Notes: generated by a model from the sequence alone, not told the origin. Positions 8,802 through 17,606 are shown, numbered from the stretch's first letter. The stretch is 64,000 nt of DNA from Cellulomonas denverensis (GCF_012396125.1 NZ_JAAXOX010000002.1:545610-609609); one strand, 5' to 3'. A program made the numbers and translations.

Positions 8802-9263
8802 TCACAGCCCGTCGCGCAGCGCCGCCCGCAACCCGGGGTCCAGGTCCAGCTCCGCCGGCGCGTCCAGCAGCTCCCGGACCAGCGGGTGGTCCAGGTCGCG
8901 GCAGACCGGGCACTGCTGGGCGTGCGCGCTGTTCTCCACCTCGATCCGGCCGAGCCCGACCGGCAGCGCCTCGGCCACCCGCGCCAGCACCTCCCAGCGG
9001 TCGACCGGGTCCTGCACCAGGCCGAGCGCCACCCCGACCGCCTCCACCGGGGCCGGCTCCGGCAGCCCGAGCTCGGCCAGCGCCTGCGGCACCAGGGCCT
9101 CCAGCTCGGACCAGCCGGTGCCCCGTTCCACCGCGGCCAGCTCGCCGAGCACCGGGCCGCCGTGCCCGAGGGCCAGCAGGTGGGCCGCCACCGTGGGCCA
9201 GGTGTCCAGGTCGATCAGCCCACAGCGCGCCACCACCGCCACCGCGCGCAGGTCATCGCTCAT
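8802..9263 (-). CDS. conserved hypothetical protein with a CPVC motif
   Basis: A 153-aa protein I do not recognise. It is mostly helical with many Leu/Ala, and carries AQQCPVCRDLDHP near residue 118, a CxxC that could bind zinc or be redox active. The second half repeats short acidic-leucine segments (RELLDAPAELDLDPGLRAAL). The start ATG at 9263 overlaps the stop of the upstream MFS gene by 4 nt (ATGA), so the two are translationally coupled and may act together. No transmembrane segment or signal peptide is visible. Confidence 0.65.
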   Translation of the reverse strand: MSDDLRAVAVVARCGLIDLDTWPTVAAHLLALGHGGPVLGELAAVERGTGWSELEALVPQALAELGLPEPAPVEAVGVALGLVQDPVDRWEVLARVAEALPVGLGRIEVENSAHAQQCPVCRDLDHPLVRELLDAPAELDLDPGLRAALRDGL

Positions 9264-10501
9264 GAGGTCGAGGATCCTGCCCGCGCTGCCAGCCCGCCAC
9301 GCCAGGCGGCGATCCCGCCGGCCACCGCCAGGATGGGCACCAGGATGAACGCCTGGTGCGGCCCGACCCGGTCGGCCAGGAAGCCGAGCAGGAACGGCGC
9401 CACCCCGATCGCCAGCCCGCCGGCCAGGGTGGACTGCGCCTGCGCCCGGTCGGTCCGGCCCTGCGCCGCCGCCAGCAGCAGCGCCACCCCCAGCGGGTAC
9501 AGCGCGCCGTAGCCCAGCCCGGTGACCACCAGCCCGGCCACCGCAACCCAGGGCACGGTCGCCGTCCACAGCACCGCCCAGCCCAGCACCGACACCCCGA
9601 AGGACACCATCAGCAGCCGGGTCGGCGGCACCCGCAGCGACAACGGTCCGACCACGAACCGGATCACCGTCATCCCGGCCAGCAGCCCCGCGGTGGTGGC
9701 GGTGGCGATCCCGGCGCCCGCCCCGGTGCGTTGCAGCACCAGGTCGGTCGCCCAGTAGGTGGTGGCGTTCTCGGTGGCCAGGGCGGCGAGCACCACGACC
9801 AGGAACCAGCGCGACGCCCGGACCAGCTCCGGTCGGAGGGGTGGCGGGGCGTCGCCGTCGTGGGTCGCGCCGGTGCCGGCCCGGCGCGCGTCGGCACCAC
9901 GGCCCGGAGCGGCAGGGCGGGCGAAGGCCTCGGTCCGGGGCAACCGGGCGGTCAGCACCGCGGTCACCGCCGCGAACACCGCGGTCACCGCCACGGCCGG
10001 CCGCCACCCCCAGCCCAGTGCGACCGACCCGCCCAGTGCCAACGGCCCGATCAGCCCGATCCCGGCGCCGACCCCGTTCACCAGGCTCATCGCCGCACTG
10101 GCGGCCGGCCCCTGGTGGATCACCAGCCCGGCCTGCGCGGCACTGATCGCCAGGTTCCCGCCGGTCGCGGTGACCGCCATCCCGGACAGCGTCATCGGCA
10201 GCCCGTGCCCGGCGATCAGCAGCAGCACCCCGGCGACCAGGACGACCCCGGCCACCACCAGCGTCGCCCGGCGACCGATCCGCCGTACCAGCGCCGGGGT
10301 GAGCCCGGCCGCCAGCACCGCACCGGCCGCCATCGCGGTCCCGTGCAGCCCGGCCGCCGCCCGGCTGACCCCGAACTCCTCCGCCAGCAGCGGCACCGCC
10401 GGGTTGAACGAGTACAGCAGCCAGCCCCAGGCGATGAACCAGCCGGTGAGCGTCCAGGTGAACCGGTCGCGGCGCAGACGGGGCGGCTGGAGCGGCGGCA
10501 T
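9260..10501 (-). CDS. MFS transporter
   Basis: This protein (413 aa from ATG 10501, 415 from GTG 10507) has twelve hydrophobic helices in two halves. It has a basic loop after helix 2 (LVRRIGRRAT, the MFS loop 2-3 signature) and a long hydrophilic central loop (about residues 185-215) rich in Arg and Ala. It resembles CynX/NimT-type and other actinobacterial major facilitator exporters; the substrate is unknown. No strong ribosome site separates the two candidate starts. Upstream lies a 551-bp gene-free stretch carrying two copies of a palindromic element. Confidence 0.85.
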   Translation of the reverse strand: MPPLQPPRLRRDRFTWTLTGWFIAWGWLLYSFNPAVPLLAEEFGVSRAAAGLHGTAMAAGAVLAAGLTPALVRRIGRRATLVVAGVVLVAGVLLLIAGHGLPMTLSGMAVTATGGNLAISAAQAGLVIHQGPAASAAMSLVNGVGAGIGLIGPLALGGSVALGWGWRPAVAVTAVFAAVTAVLTARLPRTEAFARPAAPGRGADARRAGTGATHDGDAPPPLRPELVRASRWFLVVVLAALATENATTYWATDLVLQRTGAGAGIATATTAGLLAGMTVIRFVVGPLSLRVPPTRLLMVSFGVSVLGWAVLWTATVPWVAVAGLVVTGLGYGALYPLGVALLLAAAQGRTDRAQAQSTLAGGLAIGVAPFLLGFLADRVGPHQAFILVPILAVAGGIAAWRGGLAARAGSSTS

Positions 10502-10702
10502 CGTCACGCTGGCACCCTAGGCGTCCACCCCGCGCCTGACCAGGGCGAACGGCCAATCTCGCCCGATTCGCCACGCTGTCCCGCCGAGTCGCGCCTCCGC
10601 CTGCACTTCCCCGCGCCATCGGGACTCCCCCACGACCACCCGCGCCCCGGCCGCCGGCGACCTCCGGACAAGTCGACCGCAGCCCCGCCTCGCCCGCACC
10701 CA

Positions 10703-10762
10703 TCGAGGGCGCAGTTCCGGTTGCCCAAGTCGCCGAGCGACCACCGCGAACTGCGCCCTCGG
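10703..10762. repeat. 60-bp palindromic element, type A, copy 1
   Basis: A perfect 13-bp inverted repeat, CGAGGGCGCAGTT (10704-10716) against AACTGCGCCCTCG (10749-10761), encloses a 32-nt spacer. The outermost pair is mismatched. The spacer begins CCGGTTGCCC and ends ACCACCGCG, as in copy 2. Confidence 0.85.
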
Positions 10763-10871
10763 CAGGAGAAACCGAGCGCCGTGACCCGCGTCCACGACCG
10801 TCCAGTGAACGCAGACTCAGGACCGTGCGCGGGCCGAACCCGCACCCGAGCCCGCCGAACCCGCACCCGCG

Positions 10872-10939
10872 CGCGCCGAGGGCGCAGCTCCGGTCGCCCG
10901 AATCGCCGTGGCACCACCGCGAACTGCGCCCTCGGCGCG
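10872..10939. repeat. 60-bp palindromic element, type A, copy 2 (extended arms)
   Basis: Arms of 18 bp (10872-10889 and 10922-10939) match except for one C/T change and again enclose a 32-nt spacer. The spacer shares CCGG-GCCC-TCGCC-CCACCG positions with copy 1. It lies about 120 bp past the stop of the NagB-like gene and may also act as an RNA hairpin there. Confidence 0.85.
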
Positions 10940-11058
10940 GCTGCCACGCGCAGGAACCGTGCTCGGCCAAAGCCGGGCGAGGCGACGCACCACCCGTGTG
11001 CCCGCGGCGGCGGCCCGGGCCCGGGTGCGGGTGGCGCCCGGCCCGCCGGATCAGGGGG

Positions 11059-11790
11059 TCAGCGCCGCCGCCAGGACCCGGCGCCGTCCGGCTCGATCAG
11101 CGCGGCCGCGTCCCGGTCGGCGATCAGCAGCAGGTTCGGGTGGGTGCGCAGGATGGTGCCGGGCCGGTCAGCGCCGATCGGGCCGGTGAGGATCTCCGCC
11201 AGGGCCTCCGCCTTGGCCGCCCCGCTGACGATCAGCACCGCCTGCCGGGCGCGCAGCACCATCGGGAAGCCGAAGGTCACCACCCGGGTCGGCGCCGGGT
11301 CGATGTCCTCGATCAGGTGGTACCAGGGCAGCCCCGGGTGCACCTCGTAGAGGTAGATGTCCGCGTCGTAGCGGGTGGTGCCGGGCATGTTGCCGCAGAA
11401 GTGGCAGTCGGCGCCCAGGCCCATCAGCATCAGGTCCAGGCCGCCGTGGTCGCGCAGGTCGGCGCGGATCCGGTCGGCGTTGTCCAGCGTGAGGGCGTGG
11501 ATCCGGGTCTCGTCGATGCCGGCGGGCCCGAAGATCTGCTGGTCCAGGCTGGTGCGGGTGACGCCGCGATCGGTGCCGTTCGGGATCTCGTCGAAGCTGT
11601 AGAAGTGCACGTTGTCCAGGTCGGCCGGCCGGGCGGCCAGCAGCGGGGCGAGCAGCCGGTAGGTCCCGGCGGGGGTGGCTCCGGCGGTGATCGACAGGTT
11701 GACCCGGCGGTCCTGCAGCATGGCTCCGGCCAGCACGGCGGCGGTGGTGCGGCTCAGTGCGGCGTAGTCGTCCTCGATGACGAGCTTCAT
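11059..11790 (-). CDS. NagB/YieK-like glucosamine-6-phosphate isomerase/6-phosphogluconolactonase-fold protein
   Basis: The 243-aa protein has the NagB Rossmann-like fold: LSITAGATPAGTYRLL phosphate-binding loop near residue 33, FYSFDEIP near 65, and an active-site segment LMGLGADCHFCGNMPGTT near 120. Classical deaminases have DGH where this has DCH, and the HFCGNMPGTT wording is closer to the YieK branch, whose substrate is uncertain. Length matches the family (about 240-260). GAGGGAG 6-7 nt upstream supports ATG 11790. It is a single-gene unit, separated from the upstream ABC exporter by a terminator hairpin. Confidence 0.82.
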   Translation of the reverse strand: MKLVIEDDYAALSRTTAAVLAGAMLQDRRVNLSITAGATPAGTYRLLAPLLAARPADLDNVHFYSFDEIPNGTDRGVTRTSLDQQIFGPAGIDETRIHALTLDNADRIRADLRDHGGLDLMLMGLGADCHFCGNMPGTTRYDADIYLYEVHPGLPWYHLIEDIDPAPTRVVTFGFPMVLRARQAVLIVSGAAKAEALAEILTGPIGADRPGTILRTHPNLLLIADRDAAALIEPDGAGSWRRR

Positions 11791-11917
11791 GGTGTCTCCC
11801 TCGACGGACCCGGGCGGGCGGAGGGCGCGTCCGGGCAGGCTCATGCCGCGGGTCGCCGCGGCGGCGAGTCCTCGGGCGGATCGCTCCTCACCCGGACACC
11901 TGGCACGGTAACGCATA

Positions 11918-11929
11918 CCGACCGGTCGG
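11918..11929. promoter_or_regulatory. 12-bp palindrome upstream of the NagB-like gene
   Basis: CCGACCGGTCGG is a perfect palindrome 128 bp upstream of the start. A TACCGT hexamer follows about 8 bp downstream on the minus strand. It may be an operator, but GC-rich palindromes of this size arise easily by chance. Confidence 0.25.
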
Positions 11930-11956
11930 GATTGGGTCCTGGGTCCGGGCACGCGA

Positions 11957-11988
11957 ACGGCGCCGCCCCGGAGGTGGGACGGCGCCGT
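11957..11988 (-). terminator. stem-loop terminator after the ABC exporter genes
   Basis: ACGGCGCCGCCCC and GGGACGGCGCCGT pair over about 12 bp with a short loop, starting 10 bp after the stop codon at 11998. There is no U-tract, as is usual for actinobacterial terminators. Confidence 0.7.
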
Positions 11989-11997
11989 CGCTGCCGG

Positions 11998-13968
11998 TCA
12001 GCCCGCGTCGACCGCCGCGGCGAACTGGCTGCTGTACAACCGGGCGTACGCACCCCCGGCGGCCAGCAGCTCGTCGTGCGTGCCCTGCTCCACGATCGAA
12101 CCGTGCTCCATCACCAGGATCAGGTCCGCGTCGCGGATGGTGGACAGCCGGTGTGCGATCACGAAGGACGTCCGGTTGGCCCGTAGGGCGTTCATCGCCT
12201 GCTGCACCAGCACCTCGGTGCGGGTGTCCACCGAGCTGGTCGCCTCGTCCAGCACCAGGATCGCCGGATCGGTGAGGAACGCCCGGGCGATGGTGAGCAA
12301 CTGCTTCTCCCCCGCCGACAGCGAGGACGCCTCGTCGTCGATCACCGTGTCGTAGCCCTCGGGCAGCGCCCGGACGATCTGGTCGACGTGGGTGGCCTCG
12401 GCGGCCCGGACCATCTCCTCGTGACCGACCCCCTCCGCCCCGTAGGCCAGGTTCTCCGCGATCGTGCCGCCGAACAGCCAGGTGTCCTGCAGCACCATCC
12501 CGACCCGGGAACGCAGGTCGTCGCGGGTGAGCGCACGGGTGTCGACGCCGTCCAGGGTGATCCGGCCGGAGTCGATCTCGTAGAACCGCATCAGCAGGTT
12601 GACCAGGGTGGTCTTGCCCGCGCCGGTGGGACCGACGATCGCCACGGTCTGGCCGGGTTCGGCGACCAGGTCCAGGTGCTCGATCAGCGGGGTGTCCTCG
12701 CGATACCGGAAGGACACGTCCTCGAAGACCACCCGGCCGGCAACCTTGGCCGGCAACGCCAGCGGCTCGGCCGGGTCTGGCTCCTGCTCCTCGGCGTCCA
12801 GCAGCTCGAACACCCGCTCCGCCGAGGCCACCCCGGACTGCATCAGGTTCATCATCGACGCGATCTGGGTGATCGGCTGGCTGAACTGGCGCGAGTACTG
12901 GATGAACGCCTGCACGTCGCCCAGGCTCATCGTCCCGGACGCCACCCGCAGCCCGCCGACCACCGCCACGATCACGTAGTTCAGGTTCGCGATGAAGCCC
13001 ATCGCCGGCTGGATGATCCCGGAGATGAACTGCGCCTTGAACGACGCGGTGTACAGCTCCTCGTTCTGCCGCTCGAACTCGGCGATCGCCTGGTTCTTCC
13101 GGCCGAACACGGTGACCAGGGTGTGCCCGGTGTACATCTCCTCGATGTGCGCGTTCAGCCCGCCGGTGGCCGTCCACTGCTTGACGAACTGCGGCTGGGA
13201 CCGCTTGGCGATCAGCATCGTCACCACGATCGACAGCGGGATGGTGATCAGCGCGACCAGCGCCAGCAGCGGGGAGATCCAGAACATCATCCCGAGCACG
13301 CCGACCACGGTCAGCACCGCGGTGATCAGCTGGGAGAAGGTCTGCTGCAGGGTCTGGGACAGGTTGTCGATGTCGTTGGTGACCCGGCTGAGCACCTCAC
13401 CGCGCGGCTGGGAGTCGAAGTACTTCAACGGCAGCCGGGACAGCTTGGCCTCCACCCGGCGGCGCAGGTCGTACACCGTGCGCTGCACGATCCCGGTCAG
13501 GATCAGCCCCTGCAGGTAACTGAGCAGCGCGGAGGCGACGTACACCGCCACCACCCAGATCAGCACCGCACTGAGGTCGGCGAACACGATCCCGACCCCG
13601 GGTGTCACCCCGGTCATCCCGGCCAGCATGTCGGCCAGCTGGTCCTGCCCCTGGGCGCGCAGCCCCTCGACCGCCTGCTGCTGAGTGACCCCCTCCGGCA
13701 GCATCGAGCCGATCACGCCGTTGAAGATCACGTTGGTGGCGTTGCCCAGCAGCTTCGGGCCGGCGACCGAGGCCGCCACCGACAGCACCCCGAGCAGCAG
13801 CACCACCAGCAGCTTCGCCCGCTCCGGCCGGAGCACGCCGAGCAGCCGGCGGGCCGACCCGGTGAAGTCCATCGACTTCTGGCCGGGCATGCCCAGCCCC
13901 ATTCCGGGGCCGACCGGGCCACGCCCGGGTCCCCGCCGCACGGGTGCGGAGTTCCTGGTCTCGCTCAT
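11998..13968 (-). CDS. heterodimeric ABC exporter, canonical subunit (TMD-NBD)
   Basis: The 656-aa half transporter has six transmembrane helices (about residues 55-375), including a long extracytoplasmic insertion after helix 1 (about 85-125). The nucleotide-binding domain has Walker A GPTGAGKTT (about 443), Walker B ILVLDEATSSVD with the catalytic Glu (about 573) and switch IAHRLST. Its signature reads SLSAGEKQ instead of LSGGQ. Together with the partner subunit this is the classic pattern of a heterodimeric exporter with one degenerate ATP site (TM287/288, LmrCD type), so drug or lipid export is likely. ATG 13968 overlaps the partner's stop (ATGA) behind a GGAGG site. The N-terminal 30 residues are Gly/Pro/Arg-rich. 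Confidence 0.92.
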   Translation of the reverse strand: MSETRNSAPVRRGPGRGPVGPGMGLGMPGQKSMDFTGSARRLLGVLRPERAKLLVVLLLGVLSVAASVAGPKLLGNATNVIFNGVIGSMLPEGVTQQQAVEGLRAQGQDQLADMLAGMTGVTPGVGIVFADLSAVLIWVVAVYVASALLSYLQGLILTGIVQRTVYDLRRRVEAKLSRLPLKYFDSQPRGEVLSRVTNDIDNLSQTLQQTFSQLITAVLTVVGVLGMMFWISPLLALVALITIPLSIVVTMLIAKRSQPQFVKQWTATGGLNAHIEEMYTGHTLVTVFGRKNQAIAEFERQNEELYTASFKAQFISGIIQPAMGFIANLNYVIVAVVGGLRVASGTMSLGDVQAFIQYSRQFSQPITQIASMMNLMQSGVASAERVFELLDAEEQEPDPAEPLALPAKVAGRVVFEDVSFRYREDTPLIEHLDLVAEPGQTVAIVGPTGAGKTTLVNLLMRFYEIDSGRITLDGVDTRALTRDDLRSRVGMVLQDTWLFGGTIAENLAYGAEGVGHEEMVRAAEATHVDQIVRALPEGYDTVIDDEASSLSAGEKQLLTIARAFLTDPAILVLDEATSSVDTRTEVLVQQAMNALRANRTSFVIAHRLSTIRDADLILVMEHGSIVEQGTHDELLAAGGAYARLYSSQFAAAVDAG

Positions 13969-15701
13969 GCCGCCTCCTCCGCGCTGAGCTGGGAGTACAC
14001 GATCTCCTGGTACGTCTCGCAGGACGCCAGCAGCTCGTCGTGGGTGCCGGTGCCGACCACCTGACCGGCCTCCAGCACCACGATCCGGTCGGCGGTGCGG
14101 ATGGTGGCGACCCGCTGGGCGACCACCACCACCGCGGCGTCCCGGGTCTCCGGCACCAGGGCGGCGCGCAGGGCGGCGTCGGTGGCGAAGTCCAGGGCGG
14201 AGAAGCTGTCGTCGAACAGGTAGACCGCCGGTTTGCGGACCAGCGCCCGGGCGATCGACAGCCGCTGGCGCTGACCGCCGGAGACGTTGGTGCCGCCCTG
14301 GGCGATCGGGGCGTCCAGGCCCTCGGTCATCTCCCGCACGAAGTCGGCGGCCTGGGCGACCTCCAGCGCGTGCCAGAGCTCGTCGTCGGTGGCCTCCGGG
14401 TTGCCGTAGCGCAGGTTGCTCGCGACCGTCCCGCTGAACAGGTACGGCTTCTGCGGGACCAGGCCCACCTGCCGCCACAGGTCGTCCAGCGCGACGTCAC
14501 GCACGTCGGTGCCGTCCAGCAGCACCCGCCCGCCGGTGACGTCGAACAGCCGCGGCACCAGGTTCAGCAGCGTGGTCTTGCCCGCACCGGTGGAGCCGAT
14601 GATCGCGGTGGTGGTCCCGGGTTCGGCGACCAGGTCGATCCGCTCCAGCACCGGCCGCTCGGCACCGGGGTAGCGGAACTCCACGTCCCGGAACTCCAGG
14701 CGTCCGGCCGCCCGGCCCGGCAGCGGGGTCGGCGTGACCGGCTCGGCCACCGTGCTGACCGTGTCCAGCACCGCGGTGATCCGCTCGGAGGACACCACCG
14801 CGCGCGGCAGCATCACGAAGATCATCGCGGACATCATCACCGCGGACAGGATGTACATGATGTAGCTGATGAACGCGGTCAGCGCCCCGACCTGCATGTG
14901 GCCGGAGTCGATCCGCTCCGCACCGAACCAGATCACCCCGACGCTGGTCAGGTTCATGATCAGCATCACGGCCGGGAAGATCAGCGCCATCAGGCGGCCG
15001 GCCCGCAGCGAGGTGTCGAACAGCGCGTCGTTGGCGACCTTGAACCGCTCGGACTCGCGGCGCTCGCGGACGAACGCCCGGATCACCCGCAGCCCGGCCA
15101 ACTGCTCGCGCAGCACCCGGTTGATCGCGTCGATCCGCTGCTGCATCGCCCGGAAGTACGGCACCATCTTGCGCACGATCAGCCCGACCACGATCGCCAG
15201 CAGCGGCACCACCACCAGCAGCAGCGCCGACAGTGTGGTGTCCTGCCGCAGCGCCAGGATCACGCCGCCGACCAGCATGATCGGCGCCATCACCAGGATG
15301 GTCAGTGACATCAGCACCACCATCTGGACCTGCTGCACGTCGTTGGTGGTGCGGGTGATCAGCGAGGGTGCGCCGAAGCCGCCGACCTCCTGGGCGGAGA
15401 AGTCCTGCACGGTGCGGAACAGCCCGGCGCGCACGTCCCGGCCGAAGGCCATCGCGACATGGGCACCGAAGTACACCGCGGCGATCGAGCAGGCGACCTG
15501 CAGCAGGCTGATCGCCAGCATCAGGCCGCCGATCCGCATGATGTAGCCGGTGTCGCCGGTGGCCACGCCCTTGTCGATGATGTCGGCGTTCAGGGTGGGC
15601 AGGTAGAGGGTGGCGATGGTCTGGGCGAGTTGCAGCACCATCACGTAGGCCGCCTGACGCCAGTACGGCCTCAGGTACTCCTTGATGAGTCGATAGAGCA
15701 A
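13965..15701 (-). CDS. heterodimeric ABC exporter, degenerate-site subunit (TMD-NBD)
   Basis: A 578-aa half transporter with six transmembrane helices (about residues 18-300) and an NBD with Walker A GSTGAGKTT (about 370) and a perfect signature VSGGQRQRLSIARAL. Its Walker B reads VYLFDDSFSALD, with Asp where the catalytic Glu should be, and the switch is VAQRVATI with Gln replacing the usual His. It therefore carries the inactive ATP site while its signature completes the active site of the other subunit. The start is TTG 15701 with GGGAG 5-6 nt upstream. It lies 32 bp behind the TetR gene in one operon. Confidence 0.92.
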   Translation of the reverse strand: MLYRLIKEYLRPYWRQAAYVMVLQLAQTIATLYLPTLNADIIDKGVATGDTGYIMRIGGLMLAISLLQVACSIAAVYFGAHVAMAFGRDVRAGLFRTVQDFSAQEVGGFGAPSLITRTTNDVQQVQMVVLMSLTILVMAPIMLVGGVILALRQDTTLSALLLVVVPLLAIVVGLIVRKMVPYFRAMQQRIDAINRVLREQLAGLRVIRAFVRERRESERFKVANDALFDTSLRAGRLMALIFPAVMLIMNLTSVGVIWFGAERIDSGHMQVGALTAFISYIMYILSAVMMSAMIFVMLPRAVVSSERITAVLDTVSTVAEPVTPTPLPGRAAGRLEFRDVEFRYPGAERPVLERIDLVAEPGTTTAIIGSTGAGKTTLLNLVPRLFDVTGGRVLLDGTDVRDVALDDLWRQVGLVPQKPYLFSGTVASNLRYGNPEATDDELWHALEVAQAADFVREMTEGLDAPIAQGGTNVSGGQRQRLSIARALVRKPAVYLFDDSFSALDFATDAALRAALVPETRDAAVVVVAQRVATIRTADRIVVLEAGQVVGTGTHDELLASCETYQEIVYSQLSAEEAA

Positions 15702-15733
15702 GGGAGCTCCCGTGGGGGCGGGTTGGAACAGGG

Positions 15734-16342
15734 TCAGGCCGCGGCGCCGTGCAACAGCACGTCCACCAGCAGGTCCACGGTCAGGTCGTCCTCGGGTACG
15801 CCCGGAGGAATCCGGCCCATCACGGTGGCCAGCAGCAGCCGGGCGAGGACCTCCGGTGCGATCCGGAGGTGCTCGCGGAAGGGGTCGAACCGGCGCGCGA
15901 GGGCGTCGTTCAGCTCCTGGAAGGCACGGGAACGGGCGTCCCCCGCCGAGGGATCGTGCGGCGGCGGCGGGACACCACCCCTCGACTCGGCCACGGCGAG
16001 GGCGTGCACGGCGAGCATGATCCGGCGGATCCGCTGGGCGGTGGAGTTCAGCAACTGCACCACGGCGGTGAGCTCACCGGCCAGGTCGTCCTGTCGCGGC
16101 ATGGCGTCGATCTCCCGCACCGCGGCCCGGGCGTCGAACACCCGGGAGGCGGCCGCCATCATCAGCTCGCGCTTGTCCGCGAAGGCCTTGAACAGGGTGC
16201 CCTCGGCGACCCCGGCGGCCTCGGCGATCTGGCGGGTGGTGACGGTGGCGCCGTGCTGTTCGAGCAGGGGGACGGTCGCCTCCGCGATGGCGGCGCGGCG
16301 GTCCTCCCGGCTCATCGGGCGCGCTCGGCGGGTCTCGGCCAT
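15734..16342 (-). CDS. TetR-family repressor of the ABC exporter operon
   Basis: The 202-aa protein has an N-terminal helix-turn-helix (about residues 15-60; TTRQIAEAAGVAEGTLFKAF is the recognition region) and an all-helical ligand domain. It heads an operon with the two exporter subunits. A perfect 8-bp inverted repeat of the TGAGTG/CACTCA kind seen with exporter-linked TetR proteins lies 14 bp upstream of the ATG, so autoregulation and derepression by an exported compound are likely. The start could be ATG 16342 or an internal ATG nine residues later (MSREDR). Confidence 0.9.
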   Translation of the reverse strand: MAETRRARPMSREDRRAAIAEATVPLLEQHGATVTTRQIAEAAGVAEGTLFKAFADKRELMMAAASRVFDARAAVREIDAMPRQDDLAGELTAVVQLLNSTAQRIRRIMLAVHALAVAESRGGVPPPPHDPSAGDARSRAFQELNDALARRFDPFREHLRIAPEVLARLLLATVMGRIPPGVPEDDLTVDLLVDVLLHGAAA

Positions 16343-16355
16343 GGGCACGAGCGTA

Positions 16356-16373
16356 AGTGAGTGAGCACTCACT
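16356..16373. promoter_or_regulatory. TetR operator overlapping the promoter
   Basis: AGTGAGTG-AG-CACTCACT has perfect 8-bp arms. On the minus strand it fills the 17-nt spacer between a possible -35 TTGGCG and -10 TTACGC. Binding there would block RNA polymerase. Confidence 0.75.
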
Positions 16374-16416
16374 CGCCAAATCGGGTTCACTCCGGGCGAA
16401 CGGGCCCGGACACGAC

Positions 16417-16448
16417 GGCGCCCGCCACACCGGGGTGTGACGGGCGCC
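16417..16448 (-). terminator. stem-loop terminator after the NfeD/SPFH genes
   Basis: GGCGCCCGCCACACC (16417-16431) pairs with GGTGTGACGGGCGCC (16434-16448), one mismatch in 15 bp. It starts 12 bp after the SPFH stop. Confidence 0.75.
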
Positions 16449-16460
16449 GGGGCGTGCGGA

Positions 16461-17606
16461 TCAGCCCAGCGGGTTCTCCGGGTCGATCTCCGGCTCGGCA
16501 CGGTGCGGACGCTGGCCCGCCTCCGCACCCGGGTCGGCGGGCCGGCCGCTGAACGTGCCGGCCCGGGTGGCGTCGGCGGTCGCCGCCTGCGACTCCCGGC
16601 GGGCCTCGGCCAGCGCCTGGGCCGGGTCGGTCAGCGCCGAGGCCGGCAGATCCTCCGGCCGCACCGGCGAGGCACCGGCCGGACGCTCACCGCCCTCGCC
16701 GGCGGTCGCACCGGTGAACGCCCCGGTGAAGCCCTGGGTGAGCTGGCCGAGCGCCCCGGTCAGCTCGGACGGCACGATCCACACCTTGTTCGCGGGGGTC
16801 GCGGCGAGCTTCGGCAGCGCCTGCAGGTACTGGTACGCCAGCAGCTTCGGGTCCGCGTCACCCCGGTGCACCGCGTCGAAGACCTGCAGGATCGCCCGCG
16901 ACTCACCCTCGGCCTCCAGGATCGCCGCCTGGGCGGAACCCTCGGCCCGCAGGATCGCGGCCTGCTTCTCACCCTCGGCGGTGAGGATCTGGGACTGCTT
17001 GACACCCTCGGCGGTGAGGATCGCGGCGCGGCGGTCACGCTCGGCGCGCATCTGCTGCTCCATCGCGCCCTGCACCGACTGCGGCGGGTCGATGCTCTTC
17101 AGCTCGACCCGGTTCACCCGGATCCCCCAGCGACCGGTCGCCTCGTCCAGCACCCCGCGCAGCTGACCGTTGATCTGGTCACGGCTGGTCAGGGTCTGCT
17201 CCAGGTCCATCGAACCGATCACGTTACGCAGCGTGGTCACGGTCAGCTGCTCGATACCGGTGATGTAGTTGGCGATCTCGTAGACCGCGGACTTCGGCTC
17301 GGTGACCTGGAAGTAGATCACCGTGTCGATGCTGACCACCAGGTTGTCCGAGGTGATCACCGGCTGCGGCGGGAAGGAGACCACCTGCTCGCGCAGGTCC
17401 ACCATCGCCCGTACCCGGTCGATGAACGGCACCAGGAAGTGCAGCCCGGCCTGCATGGTGCGCGAGTAACGGCCCAGCCGCTCCACCACCAGCGAGCGGG
17501 ACTGCGGCACCACCCGGACCGCCTTGCTCAGCGTCACGATCACGAAGATGACCAGCGCGGCCAGGGCCACCCAGCCGATCACCGATCCGACGTTGACATC
17601 CTCCAC
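16461..17606 (-). CDS. SPFH/band-7 domain membrane protein (stomatin/QmcA-like)
   Basis: The 381-aa protein has one N-terminal transmembrane helix (about residues 8-28), an SPFH domain (about 30-205; VPQSRSLVVERLGRY and RVELKSIDPP are typical) and a coiled-coil with repeated AEGxxQAxIL units (about 205-260). The C-terminal tail is low-complexity, rich in Gly/Ala/Arg. Such proteins oligomerise in membrane microdomains and are usually paired with an NfeD protein, which is the upstream neighbour here. The start is GTG 17606 with GGGAG 6 nt upstream; the nearby ATG at 17611 is out of frame. Confidence 0.9.
   Translation of the reverse strand: MEDVNVGSVIGWVALAALVIFVIVTLSKAVRVVPQSRSLVVERLGRYSRTMQAGLHFLVPFIDRVRAMVDLREQVVSFPPQPVITSDNLVVSIDTVIYFQVTEPKSAVYEIANYITGIEQLTVTTLRNVIGSMDLEQTLTSRDQINGQLRGVLDEATGRWGIRVNRVELKSIDPPQSVQGAMEQQMRAERDRRAAILTAEGVKQSQILTAEGEKQAAILRAEGSAQAAILEAEGESRAILQVFDAVHRGDADPKLLAYQYLQALPKLAATPANKVWIVPSELTGALGQLTQGFTGAFTGATAGEGGERPAGASPVRPEDLPASALTDPAQALAEARRESQAATADATRAGTFSGRPADPGAEAGQRPHRAEPEIDPENPLG

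Larger units (their letters stand above)
10508..11058. other. gene-free stretch with two palindromic elements
   Basis: These 551 bp between the MFS start and the NagB-like stop hold no convincing gene. Open frames on both strands are low-complexity Arg/Pro shadows. They contain two 60-bp palindromic elements of the family described separately, plus a short CCCGCACCCG-type duplication (about 10836-10870). The MFS promoter must lie near 10508-10600 but no clear hexamers were seen. Confidence 0.7.

Noticed and set aside
10508..11058. Coding genes in the repeat-bearing gap
   Set aside because: Frames translate to Arg/Pro/His-rich filler repeating RELRPR-like peptides from the palindromes, without ribosome sites.
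12388..14064. Long plus-strand frames over the ABC exporter and SPFH genes (also 13944-15308 and 16437-18248)
   Set aside because: All mirror strongly supported minus-strand genes and lack domains.
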